A stretch of 43,348 nucleotides of DNA, taken from Elusimicrobiota bacterium (GTDB lineage Bacteria; Elusimicrobiota; Elusimicrobia; 2-02-FULL-39-32). Made by a program: the position numbers and the translations under genes. The stretch is from assembly GCA_016180425.1 (NCBI GenBank), contig JACPBF010000020.1, positions 1 through 43,348 on the forward strand, read 5' to 3'. The notes beneath the pieces were generated by a model. It did no database searches. It was not told where the DNA came from and was given only the letters and a program-made list of their open reading frames with translations. Position 1 is the stretch's first letter. Every line of letters begins with the position of its first letter. Of this stretch, positions 35,031 to 42,679 are shown in pieces.

Positions 35031-35249
35031 ATGAAAAGAGAAATTTTAATTAAATTTGGTCAAAAAGTGCGTAACGAACGCAATCGGCTAGGATTGTCTC
35101 AAGAGGAATTAGCTTCACGTGCTAATGTTCATCGAACATATATCGGCATGATTGAGAGAGCTGAAAAAAATATAACACTAGAAAATATTGAAAAAATTGC
35201 CAATGCCCTTGAGATACCACTTAATAAGCTAATGAACTTAAAAAAATAA
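35031..35249 (+). CDS. XRE-family controller (C) protein of the R-M system
   Basis: This small DNA-binding regulator of 72 residues is a single helix-turn-helix domain: FGQKVRNERNRLGLSQEELA, then the recognition helix VHRTYIGMIERAEKN and a dimerisation tail IANALEIPLNKLM. This is the form of C proteins, which delay endonuclease synthesis until the host is methylated. The C-box repeats 30-60 bp upstream support that. It is followed after 4 bp by the endonuclease gene, so both share a transcript. Confidence 0.9.
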   Translation: MKREILIKFGQKVRNERNRLGLSQEELASRANVHRTYIGMIERAEKNITLENIEKIANALEIPLNKLMNLKK

Positions 35250-35253
35250 GTTT

Positions 35254-35853
35254 ATGGGAACAAGAGAATTAAGTAAAAGAAAAAAGTGGCAACATATTAG
35301 CGGTGGAAAAGCTGGAACTGCGGAGAAGAATTTTTACAAAGTATTCTCAAAACACTTTAAAGGTTCTGATTTTAAAATAAGAAAAAGACCTAAAGAGTTT
35401 AATAATATTTACTTTAATGTAAAGCTCAGTGAAGAAGTGTTATCTAAAATTTATACTCCGAATATTGAAGAATGGAAGCATGGAGTAGCACCGGACTATG
35501 CCATAGATAATATGAAAACCAAAAAAACACTGTATGTTGAAGTCAAGAGACAGGATGGATGGGTAGAAGGAAAACCTCGTAGCGCAGGCAGAGGAAATGC
35601 CCATGAGAGATCTTGTAAATTTTTTACACCAGGACTGCTAAGAATAATGAGAGGGCAAGGAAATCTTGGCAATAATGTTTTGCCATTTTGGACTGTGTTT
35701 CAAGGTGATATTACGCGTGATCCATGTCGCGTAAGAGAAATAACCTGCTGGTATGATGACTACTCTGCGCATTTTTTTATGTGGAGAAACTCAGCAGATA
35801 GCGAATCACTAATCAATCATTTCAACGAAAAACTAAAACATCTTTTAATTTAA
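35254..35853 (+). CDS. MunI-like type II restriction endonuclease (predicted site CAATTG)
   Basis: This endonuclease of 199 residues closely resembles MunI in length and motif order. The PD-(D/E)xK centre is Asp81 (APDYAI), Glu96 and Lys98 (VEVKRQDGW), offset by two from MunI Asp83, Glu98 and Lys100 as I recall them. The recognition segment GRGNAHERSCK (112-122) carries the GNAxERS motif shared by MunI and EcoRI, both of which read an AATT core. I therefore infer cleavage at CAATTG. All motif residues are intact. It follows the C gene by 4 bp and is convergent with the methyltransferase, 41 bp apart. Confidence 0.9.
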   Translation: MGTRELSKRKKWQHISGGKAGTAEKNFYKVFSKHFKGSDFKIRKRPKEFNNIYFNVKLSEEVLSKIYTPNIEEWKHGVAPDYAIDNMKTKKTLYVEVKRQDGWVEGKPRSAGRGNAHERSCKFFTPGLLRIMRGQGNLGNNVLPFWTVFQGDITRDPCRVREITCWYDDYSAHFFMWRNSADSESLINHFNEKLKHLLI

Positions 35854-35894
35854 GAATTACCTATACCCTATTTTATTTCTTCCAGCCATTTTTT

Positions 35895-36674
35895 TTAAAC
35901 GAGAACTGACTCACGAGAGTTAAACAACTCGAGTTCGGACTGACTTAACTTGGATGGCAACGATTCTTCAATTTCTTTAAGTACATCTAATCCCCATGTT
36001 GACCAACCTTTAAATTTTCTTCTTGCGAATAATTCAATGCGTTCCTGAGTCGGAAACATTTCTTCTATTGCTCGCATTACCTCTATTGGCTTCTCGCTAT
36101 GTTCTTTTCTTGGGCTTCGCACTAATTGTTGTATATTTCTCACACCTCTTGGTTTTGGTATTTTACCTCGCTTGAACACCAAACATAATTCACAATTTGA
36201 AAGAGTGTATTGCCCAGGATTGTGATTCATTTTGTCCCAAACAAAGGCAACTGTTTTATAATCAAATCCCCATGCTCCACCTAACTCTATAGCTTGATCT
36301 AAATGTGGATTTGTCGCCCACATAAATAAAAGACAATCATCTTTTGAGATTTCTTGAATGGGAATTTTCATCATTTCGCTCGTTTTTAATGTTGGGTATT
36401 TAAATGTAGCTGAACTGATGAATATTTTTTTTGAAAGGTCGATTTTTTCTATACTTTTACTGCTTTTATCGAATTGTAATTTTCCATTATAGTGCCATGG
36501 TGGATCAGCATAAATTATGTCAAATTTTTTATTTGGCAACTCGGGATAAAGATTCGGCAATGTGTTTTGTTTTATTCGTTTTTTGGTTTCCTCATTATAA
36601 ATCGAATATCCAGTTTGTTTATTTAATAAACTGATTTTGTTTCGCGATTCCTTTTTCATAAATATAGAATTCAT
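35895..36674 (-). CDS. Adenine DNA methyltransferase, MT-A70-like (M.MunI type)
   Basis: This is the protective methyltransferase of the system, about 259 residues from the chosen start. The catalytic motif is DPPW within FDIIYADPPWHYNG, followed by LLFMWATNPHLDQAIELGGAWGF split by helices, and a C-terminal EHSEKPIEVM and RIELFARR that bind SAM. This is the MT-A70 fold used by M.MunI to methylate adenine. The frame extends to a TTG at 36710, but a promoter-like TATATA/TATAAT (36699-36706) and a C-box (36680-36692) lie in that extension. The ATG at 36674, or the one at 36659, is therefore more likely. Confidence 0.88.
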   Translation of the reverse strand: MNSIFMKKESRNKISLLNKQTGYSIYNEETKKRIKQNTLPNLYPELPNKKFDIIYADPPWHYNGKLQFDKSSKSIEKIDLSKKIFISSATFKYPTLKTSEMMKIPIQEISKDDCLLFMWATNPHLDQAIELGGAWGFDYKTVAFVWDKMNHNPGQYTLSNCELCLVFKRGKIPKPRGVRNIQQLVRSPRKEHSEKPIEVMRAIEEMFPTQERIELFARRKFKGWSTWGLDVLKEIEESLPSKLSQSELELFNSRESVLV

Positions 36675-36679
36675 TTTAG

Positions 36680-36730
36680 TGCTAACTTTAGTATACATAT
36701 TATATATCAAATATTCAAGCTAACCGTCAA
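36680..36730 (-). promoter_or_regulatory. Methyltransferase promoter with overlapping C-box
   Basis: On the minus strand TTGACG (36725-36730) and TATATA (36701-36706) are 18 bp apart. Just downstream, across the expected start of transcription, lies ACTAAAGTTAGCA (36680-36692), the same 13-mer as in the controller operator. Binding there would block transcription, so the C protein probably represses the methyltransferase as it activates the endonuclease. Confidence 0.6.
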
Positions 36731-36840
36731 ATGAATACTATAGCAATATTTTTAACTTTTGATTATCACTCCTAAAATAATTTGATAGAATACAGCAATC
36801 AGATTGCCTAAATGATTTTCCTTCTTACCTGCGAGCAAAA

Positions 36841-37130
36841 AGGAAGGGGGTTAGGGGGAAGGAATTTTTGACCGCAAGGAAGTTTTTCTTTTATTAAACA
36901 CAATTTCCTATTTGGTTTACGGCGAAGCCGAAGGGAAGGGAAGGGAACGAAGCGACCGTGACAGGAGGGCATGGGGAGCATGATAAACGCTGTTTTTAAA
37001 ATTCATTATCCCGAAATGTCATCCAAGTTTTTTGGGGAGCATGATAAACGCTGTTTTTAAAATTCATTATCCCGAAATGTCATCCAAGTTTTTTTAAATA
37101 GCGGTTCGAACATTGTTAGCGACAGACCGC
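36841..37130 (-). repeat. Right inverted-repeat arm of the R-M island
   Basis: This 290-bp arm is the reverse complement of the left arm, longer because of a 61-bp tandem duplication, a 13-bp insertion (near 36958-36970), an extra GGGAA unit and about 8 bp near the inner end. It ends at ACCGC (37126-37130), after which the similarity fades. The stretch 36711-36840 between the methyltransferase and this arm holds no gene I can support. Confidence 0.88.
36973..37094. repeat. 61-bp tandem duplication inside the right arm
   Basis: Two copies beginning GGGGAGCATGATAAACGC start at 36973 and 37034, exactly 61 bp apart, and are identical apart from the length of the T run. The left arm has one copy. 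The duplication therefore arose after the arms were formed. Confidence 0.93.
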
Positions 37131-37250
37131 CAATCTTCAAAGAATAAAGCTCCGCACAGCAAGTTCTGCGATATCAAAGGAGGTTACGCGCAGCAGGTTA
37201 CTCAGAATTATCAAGGTAAAATTTTTCCAAAAGGTATCAAATAAAAAACT

Positions 37251-39410
37251 GTGAAAAAATTCTTTAAAATATTAATCAGCACTTTGGCCATTTTAGCTCT
37301 TCTTTTGGCGCTAGGCATAATCCTAATCAAACAGATGCTTCCCCCTGAAAAAGTGAAGGAATTTCTTGCCCTGCAGGTGAATCAAAAACTTAAAAGGGAG
37401 CTGACCTTAGGTGAAATAAAAATCGGAATTTTTAGCGGGATTTCCATAAAAGATTTTGCTCTTTCTGAATCCCCAAATTTTAAAAACGGCACTTTTGTGG
37501 AAAGCAAAAATTTTACTTTAAAATTCCAACTGCTTCCTTTGCTGCAAAAAAAGGTGCTGATTGATGAAATCACTTTGGAATCCCCAAAAGTTAGAATCGT
37601 GCAAAATAAAGATGGTAAAACATTCAATTTTTCAGATTTAGTTAGTTCATCCGCTGCGGCTCAAAAAACAGAAAAAACAGTTAAAGAAAGCTCTCCAGAC
37701 CAACCCATTGCCTTAATGCTTTCCAAAGCAAAAATTTCTAAAGGAAAGATAGAGTTCGTTGATAAGAGCCCTAAAAAAATTAAAATTGTAATTAGCCCTT
37801 TAGACATCAATATTACCGGAACCGCGCTAAACAAACCCATGCTTGTAGAATGTTCTTTTACGTTGGATAGTTTACTTCTTGGCAAAAATCTTGCGGGAAC
37901 TTTATCCACTAAAGCGAACCTTGACTTGCCTAAACAATCTGTTGAAATTGAAAATTTCAAATGGAAAATGAATGCTCTTACTTTGGAGCTAAAAGGAAAA
38001 ATAGAAAATTTCCAAAAACCATTGTTTGAGATTAGTAGCCAAATCAAGGATCTTAATTTAAAAGAACTCTCTCCCTGGGTAGTTCTACCAAAAACAGTTG
38101 AACTTAGCGGGTCTCCTCAAATAGGAGTTAATTTAAAAGGCACTCAAGAGGATTTAGAATCTTCCATCAATTTAGATTTTTCTAACAACAGTTTAAAATT
38201 TTCCAATTTATTTACAAAAAAAGAGGGAACCCGGTTTCTGGCATCCCTGCAAGCAAGGCTTAAACAAAACAAAAATCTTGACTTACAATCCTTGAATCTA
38301 GAATTAGCAAATTGCCAAACCCAGGTTCAAGGCCAAATTCTAGATTTTAGTTCTACCAACCCCTTGCTGCATTTAAAAATTGAAATTAAACCTTTTGAAC
38401 TTAGAGAATGCGCGGCTTTAAGCCCTTTAGCCGCACAATATTCCCCTCAAGGAACCATTGCTTTAAAAGCCCAGGCAGAAGGGCATTTAAAAACTTTGCG
38501 AGCAAAAGGAACTTTAAAGTTAGAAAATTTAAAAGCTCAATATGAAAAATTTATAGCTGCAAGTTTAAATGGTTCCATTGAATTTACTGAAAACTCTGTT
38601 CATATACCGGAACTTAAAGGAAAGTTAGGAACATCTGAAAATATTTTTTCAGAATTCCAAATAAAAAGTAGCGTAGAAAATTTTCTAAAACCAGAACTGA
38701 CCCTAACTGCGCATCTGGGAGCTTTGGATCTTGGCATGTTTATGACAGAAAAAAAGAAAGGGGCTGAAAATAAAGAAGCCGCGCAAAAAGAAACAACCCC
38801 AGCTCCCCCCTATAAAGGACCAGAAATTAAAGCCAAGGGAAAAGTGACTATCGGCAAAATTGTTTATACAAAGTTTGAGGGACAAAATAATTCCTTTGAA
38901 TGGAACTTAACTAAAATAACTCCTCTTTTGGATAAATGCAGTGGCGCTTTTAAATTTGAAATGAATCAAGGCAAAATAAAAAATGTTCCTTTATTAAACG
39001 CTTTAGATCCATTTTTAAAAATTGACCCAAATTCATTCTCCTATTCTCGGATGGGAGGCCATTGGGACGTTCAACAGGGAACAGCTAAAACTGAGGATAT
39101 GGAAGTGCTCTCCCCATCCATAGACCTCTTTGCCAAAGGCGCTCTCCATCTTCCCACGAAAAAGCCAGACATGACCCTGACTGCTAAACTACCTAAAGGA
39201 TCCTTAGGAGGAAGTGTGGGAGAATTTTCAAGCGATAAAGAAGGAAGACCTACTTTTGTCTTTAAATTAAAAAATGATTGGAAACCTTCCCTAGATGCCT
39301 CTCATGTTCAAAAACAAGTTGTGGAAAAAGCCAAAGAGGAGATAAAGAAAAAGGCTTCGGACCTCTTACAAAAAGAAGGCAAAAAATTGCTGGAAGGCTT
39401 ATTTAAATAA
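37251..39410 (+). CDS. AsmA-family protein
   Basis: This protein of 719 residues has one N-terminal transmembrane helix (about 6-28) and a long periplasmic body rich in beta-strands, typical of AsmA/DUF748 proteins. These are now viewed as bridges that move phospholipid toward the outer membrane. The N-terminal chorein-like start is seen in LALQVNQKLKRELTLGEIKI. A charged, Pro-rich linker (about 503-525) precedes the AsmA-like C-terminal part, and the protein ends in an amphipathic Lys-rich helix. The start is a GTG. It is followed after 4 bp by a histidine kinase. Confidence 0.82.
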   Translation: MKKFFKILISTLAILALLLALGIILIKQMLPPEKVKEFLALQVNQKLKRELTLGEIKIGIFSGISIKDFALSESPNFKNGTFVESKNFTLKFQLLPLLQKKVLIDEITLESPKVRIVQNKDGKTFNFSDLVSSSAAAQKTEKTVKESSPDQPIALMLSKAKISKGKIEFVDKSPKKIKIVISPLDINITGTALNKPMLVECSFTLDSLLLGKNLAGTLSTKANLDLPKQSVEIENFKWKMNALTLELKGKIENFQKPLFEISSQIKDLNLKELSPWVVLPKTVELSGSPQIGVNLKGTQEDLESSINLDFSNNSLKFSNLFTKKEGTRFLASLQARLKQNKNLDLQSLNLELANCQTQVQGQILDFSSTNPLLHLKIEIKPFELRECAALSPLAAQYSPQGTIALKAQAEGHLKTLRAKGTLKLENLKAQYEKFIAASLNGSIEFTENSVHIPELKGKLGTSENIFSEFQIKSSVENFLKPELTLTAHLGALDLGMFMTEKKKGAENKEAAQKETTPAPPYKGPEIKAKGKVTIGKIVYTKFEGQNNSFEWNLTKITPLLDKCSGAFKFEMNQGKIKNVPLLNALDPFLKIDPNSFSYSRMGGHWDVQQGTAKTEDMEVLSPSIDLFAKGALHLPTKKPDMTLTAKLPKGSLGGSVGEFSSDKEGRPTFVFKLKNDWKPSLDASHVQKQVVEKAKEEIKKKASDLLQKEGKKLLEGLFK

Positions 39411-39414
39411 AAGC

Positions 39415-41268
39415 ATGGACCATCCCACTCAAAATATTAAAGCGTACGAAGAATTTTTTATCAGTTTTGGAAAAACACTGAATCGCACTAAACTTTATTC
39501 CTTTACCCATCCCATGACAGTAGAATCTATTGCCTATACCTATCAGTCCCTGATCAGCTGTTTCTCTGAAGAAAAGGAAATGACAATCTCAATCTCTGAA
39601 GAAAAACCATTAGTCAATGGAATTGCCATTTTAGGAGCAGGATCCACGAATTTGACTTTAACTAATCTTTTTGGCAAGTACAGCCTGCAAAGCTTAAACT
39701 TTCAAAAAGAGATTTCCATCAGTGAGCTGACCTCTTTCTTTAAATTTCTTATATCCAAAGAGGGGGAGGCAAAAGATCCTCTTAACCTTAAAAAATTTCT
39801 TGAAAAAGAGAATATAAAAAATGTGCGGATTAATAGCACATTTTATACAAAAATTTCTGAAGGAGAGGGGGTTAGGGCTGGAGCTGGAGCTGGCGTAAAG
39901 CTAGATAGTCCAACATCTAAAGAAACAGTAAAACAGGAAGATAAAGCAGAAGAATGGCATGAAAAAATTGAAGAGATGCCTTTGGAATCCAGCCTCTGGG
40001 AAATTACCAGCCGGTCCATACAAGACCCTAAAGAACAAAAAAAAATTTATGAAATTATATTAAAACAATTAAAAAATGAATTAGAAACATATGTACAAAA
40101 AGCAACTGAAACCATAGAAAAGGATAAACAGATTTTAACGCAGGAGCAGGTGAGAACAAAATCAGTCATTAACAATGTGGCGGACGGAAGTGTGGTGGTC
40201 AATGAAAAAGGTGAAATTGTGATGCTCAACCAGCAAGCCGAACAGATGTTAGGCACCACCTTAAGCCTGACAAAGGGAAAACATGTTCAAACTCTTTCTA
40301 AACAAGAAGTTGTCATTGCTTTAGCTAAAGAAATAGGACAAAATCTACAAGATGAAACAACTGGCGCGACTGTCATACAAAGCTCAGAAAATACTAAAGA
40401 AATTATAAAAAATAGCACCGCAGTGGTGCAAAATCCTGAAGGAAAAATTGTGGGAATTATTGCGATGCTGAATGATATTGCAAAACAAAAAGAGCTGCAA
40501 AGAATGCAGGATGACTTTGTGGGACATGTAACCCATGAACTGCGTTCCCCTCTTACCGCTGTAAAAATAGCCATAGGAACATTGATAGAAGAGCTAAACC
40601 CTACGCAACAACAAATCGTAACCATCGCGGATAAAAACATAGACCGCTTAGCAAGATTAATTAATGATTTATTAGATGTGACTAAAATCGGAAGCGGTAA
40701 AATGAAAGTGAACCCAAAGCCAACAGACCCAACTCCGCTAATACAGGAAACAGTTAAAAGTTTAGAATCCTGGGCCAAAAATAAACAAATTTCTCTAATT
40801 TTTGATTCTAAAAGCAACCTTCCTTATATTTACGCGGATTATGATCGCGTTATCCAAGTACTGATAAATTTTATATCTAACGCAATCAAATTTACTCCTG
40901 CAAATGGTAAAATCACGGTTAAAGCTATACCGATGGGAAACTCCTATTTAAAAATTTTAGTTGGAGACACAGGGCCAGGACTTTCAAAAAAAGATTGCCA
41001 GCATTTATTTGAAAAATTTTTCCAAGCAGAGCAGCTGACAAAATCTGACTCGCCCGGGACAGGCCTTGGGCTCTATATCGCTAAAACCATCGTAGAACTC
41101 CATAAAGGCCAAATTGGTTTAGAAAGCGAGGAAGGTAAAGGATCTACCTTTTATTTTACCCTGCCAATAGCTCCAGAACCAGAAAAAAAAGCGATCTCTG
41201 CAATTCAAACCTCAAGCTCTATAAAAAGGAGTTGGCTTTCAAAATTATTCGGTAAAAATAAATCTTGA
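39415..41268 (+). CDS. PAS-domain histidine kinase with an unrecognised N-terminal domain
   Basis: This kinase has 617 residues with no obvious transmembrane helix. Residues 1-145 form a domain I do not recognise. A low-complexity linker (AGAGAG, 155-160) and a coiled coil (about 205-248) lead to a PAS domain (about 248-360, NVADGSVVVNEKGEIVMLN). HisKA has His374 in GHVTHELRSP. The HATPase domain has N-box NFISNAIKF (485-493), G1 GDTGPGLS (517-524), F-box and G2 GTGLGLY (548-554). It is likely cotranscribed with the AsmA gene 4 bp upstream. No regulator follows, so it may act on the receivers at 32792-34438. Confidence 0.88.
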   Translation: MDHPTQNIKAYEEFFISFGKTLNRTKLYSFTHPMTVESIAYTYQSLISCFSEEKEMTISISEEKPLVNGIAILGAGSTNLTLTNLFGKYSLQSLNFQKEISISELTSFFKFLISKEGEAKDPLNLKKFLEKENIKNVRINSTFYTKISEGEGVRAGAGAGVKLDSPTSKETVKQEDKAEEWHEKIEEMPLESSLWEITSRSIQDPKEQKKIYEIILKQLKNELETYVQKATETIEKDKQILTQEQVRTKSVINNVADGSVVVNEKGEIVMLNQQAEQMLGTTLSLTKGKHVQTLSKQEVVIALAKEIGQNLQDETTGATVIQSSENTKEIIKNSTAVVQNPEGKIVGIIAMLNDIAKQKELQRMQDDFVGHVTHELRSPLTAVKIAIGTLIEELNPTQQQIVTIADKNIDRLARLINDLLDVTKIGSGKMKVNPKPTDPTPLIQETVKSLESWAKNKQISLIFDSKSNLPYIYADYDRVIQVLINFISNAIKFTPANGKITVKAIPMGNSYLKILVGDTGPGLSKKDCQHLFEKFFQAEQLTKSDSPGTGLGLYIAKTIVELHKGQIGLESEEGKGSTFYFTLPIAPEPEKKAISAIQTSSSIKRSWLSKLFGKNKS

Positions 41269-41292
41269 TTTAATCCAGAAATGCATTAGTCC

Positions 41293-41321
41293 AAATAATT
41301 CAGTTGGTTGCGGAATTATTT
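41293..41321. repeat. Perfect 9-bp inverted repeat (hairpin)
   Basis: AAATAATTC (41293-41301) and GAATTATTT (41313-41321) are exact inverses around an 11-base loop, 24 bp after the kinase stop. No T run follows. It stands 3 bp before a second, longer inverted repeat, so the two probably belong to one element. Confidence 0.75.
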
Positions 41322-41324
41322 GAG

Positions 41325-41406
41325 CTAGTGTGGTGTAACAGTAACGGCTTTACAATGGTCATCGTTGACGACATTCTGTAATGTTTTTTCGGATACACCA
41401 CACTAG
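41325..41406. repeat. 13-bp inverted repeat enclosing an imperfect hairpin
   Basis: CTAGTGTGGTGTA (41325-41337) and TACACCACACTAG (41394-41406) are perfect inverses. Inside, TTTACA/TGTAA and GTC/GAC segments pair further, so the 82 bases can fold into one long interrupted stem. It ends 5 bp before tRNA-Ser(GGA). It could be a small inverted-repeat element or a structured leader of the tRNA transcript. Confidence 0.75.
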
Positions 41407-41411
41407 TTAGA

Positions 41412-41501
41412 GGAGGAGTGCGTGAGTGGCTTAAACGGCCCGCCTGGAAAGCGTGTGTACCTTAACGGGTACCGTGGGTTCGAATCCCACCTCCTCCGCC
41501 A
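41412..41501 (+). tRNA. tRNA-Ser (anticodon GGA)
   Basis: This class II tRNA of 90 bases has an encoded CCA (41499-41501). Acceptor stem GGAGGAG pairs with CTCCTCC. The anticodon loop CTGGAAA carries GGA at 41446-41448, reading UCC and UCU. The anticodon stem CCCGC/GCGTG has one C-U mismatch where typical tRNA-Ser(GGA) has an A-U pair. A long variable arm and T loop GTTCGAATC are present. Like the other tRNA-Ser it is followed at once by AAGTTTT. Confidence 0.9.
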
Positions 41502-41574
41502 AGTTTTTGGGTAGATTCCAAATATAAGAAACAGCTAATTTACAATAAAAAATAAGGCAAAAGAAAGATTATTA

Positions 41575-42615
41575 ATGCACTCATTCAAAGAAGATAATCC
41601 AAAAATCCCTTTAGGCTCTGTATGGTTAATGAATTCCATTTCCGAATTCAAGGGTAAACAGGACATTTATACGAAACAATCTCCGCAGATTTTAAAATCC
41701 ATGATCGAGATCGCGCTTATTGAAAGCGCTGAATCATCCAATCGTATTGAGGGCATAACGGTTGAAAAAAACCGCCTAAAACCGCTCATTATCGGCAAGA
41801 GCAAGCCGCGAGATCGTTCGGAAGAGGAAGTAGCCGATTATCGCAAGGCGCTGGATTGGATTCACAAAAAATATGCGAGCTTGCGCATCTCACCAGAAGT
41901 CATTCAAGAATTGCATTGCCTCTGCCGCGGGGAATCATGGGACGCAGGCAAGTGGAAAGATAAAGACAACAACATCGTCAAAAAGCACGCAAACGGATGT
42001 ATTGAAGTGATCTTTAAGCCGTTGAGCTCAAAAGAAACCCCAAGAGCCATGGAACAATTATGCCTCGTGTATGAAAATAGCATTACTCAATTAAAATATC
42101 CGGATCTTTATTCCATTGCTTGTCTCATCCTTGATTTCCTTTCCATTCATCCGTTTCGAGATGGCAATGGCAGAGTTTCCCGCCTATTGATGCTTTTAGC
42201 CTTATATCAACATAACTATCAGGTGGGTAAGTACATCAGCCTTGAACGCATTATCGAACAATCCAAAGAAACATATTATGAAACGCTCAACAAGAGTTCG
42301 CAAAAATGGCATCAAGCCAAGCACGATATTTATCCGTGGTTTAATTATTTTTTAGGGACAATCCTAGACGCTTATAAAGAATTTGAACAAAGAGCTGGAA
42401 CAGTGAAACCAGCGCGAGGGGCAAAAACATCAATTGTGGAACATGCCATAAAAAACCAAGTAGGCAAGTTTACACTTTCAGACATTATAGGTGATTGCCC
42501 GAGCGTTAGCCGTGATATGGTACGCAACGTCTTTAAAAGGTTGGCAAAGCAAAAACGCATTCAATGTCTTGGCAAAGGCCAGTCCGCAAAATGGGAATTA
42601 GTTGCCAAGGAATAG
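41575..42615 (+). CDS. Fic-domain protein (predicted AMPylating enzyme) with self-inhibitory motif
   Basis: This Fic-family enzyme of 346 residues usually transfers AMP from ATP to a target hydroxyl. The catalytic loop is HPFRDGNGR (192-200), a full match to HPFx(D/E)GNGR. An N-terminal inhibitory motif (S/T)xxxE(G/N) is seen as Ser55 to Gly60 (SNRIEG), the class II arrangement in which the Glu blocks ATP. The C-terminal 70 residues look like a winged helix (SDIIGDCPSVSRDMVRNVFKRL), suggesting DNA binding. It lies 73 bp after tRNA-Ser(GGA). Target and role are unknown. Its base composition is richer in GC than the R-M island. Confidence 0.88.
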   Translation: MHSFKEDNPKIPLGSVWLMNSISEFKGKQDIYTKQSPQILKSMIEIALIESAESSNRIEGITVEKNRLKPLIIGKSKPRDRSEEEVADYRKALDWIHKKYASLRISPEVIQELHCLCRGESWDAGKWKDKDNNIVKKHANGCIEVIFKPLSSKETPRAMEQLCLVYENSITQLKYPDLYSIACLILDFLSIHPFRDGNGRVSRLLMLLALYQHNYQVGKYISLERIIEQSKETYYETLNKSSQKWHQAKHDIYPWFNYFLGTILDAYKEFEQRAGTVKPARGAKTSIVEHAIKNQVGKFTLSDIIGDCPSVSRDMVRNVFKRLAKQKRIQCLGKGQSAKWELVAKE

Positions 42616-42679
42616 GGTAAGAATAAGCTAAATAAGGTAATGAATAGGGTAATAATAATTGTCAGGAATTGACGTTGAA

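Larger units (their letters stand above)
34736..37130. mobile_element. Restriction-modification island bounded by long inverted repeats
   Basis: This unit of about 2.4 kb consists of a left arm (34736-34938), three R-M genes and a right arm (36841-37130) that is the inverse of the left. The outermost 97 bp are identical between the arms. No transposase or integrase lies inside, and no clear target-site duplication flanks it. The content is more AT-rich than its neighbours. It sits between a tRNA-Ser gene and the AsmA gene. This looks like a packaged element moved by an enzyme supplied from elsewhere, or one kept by recombination between arms; the mechanism is inference. Confidence 0.65.

Noticed and set aside
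39887-39897. GCTGGAGCTGG short tandem repeat in the kinase gene
   Set aside because: It encodes an Ala-Gly linker between domains and is only a few units long.
40287-40817. A 176-codon open frame on the minus strand inside the PAS histidine kinase gene
   Set aside because: It is antisense to the conserved HisKA region of a clear gene, with a hydrophobic, cysteine-rich composition typical of reversed coding sequence.
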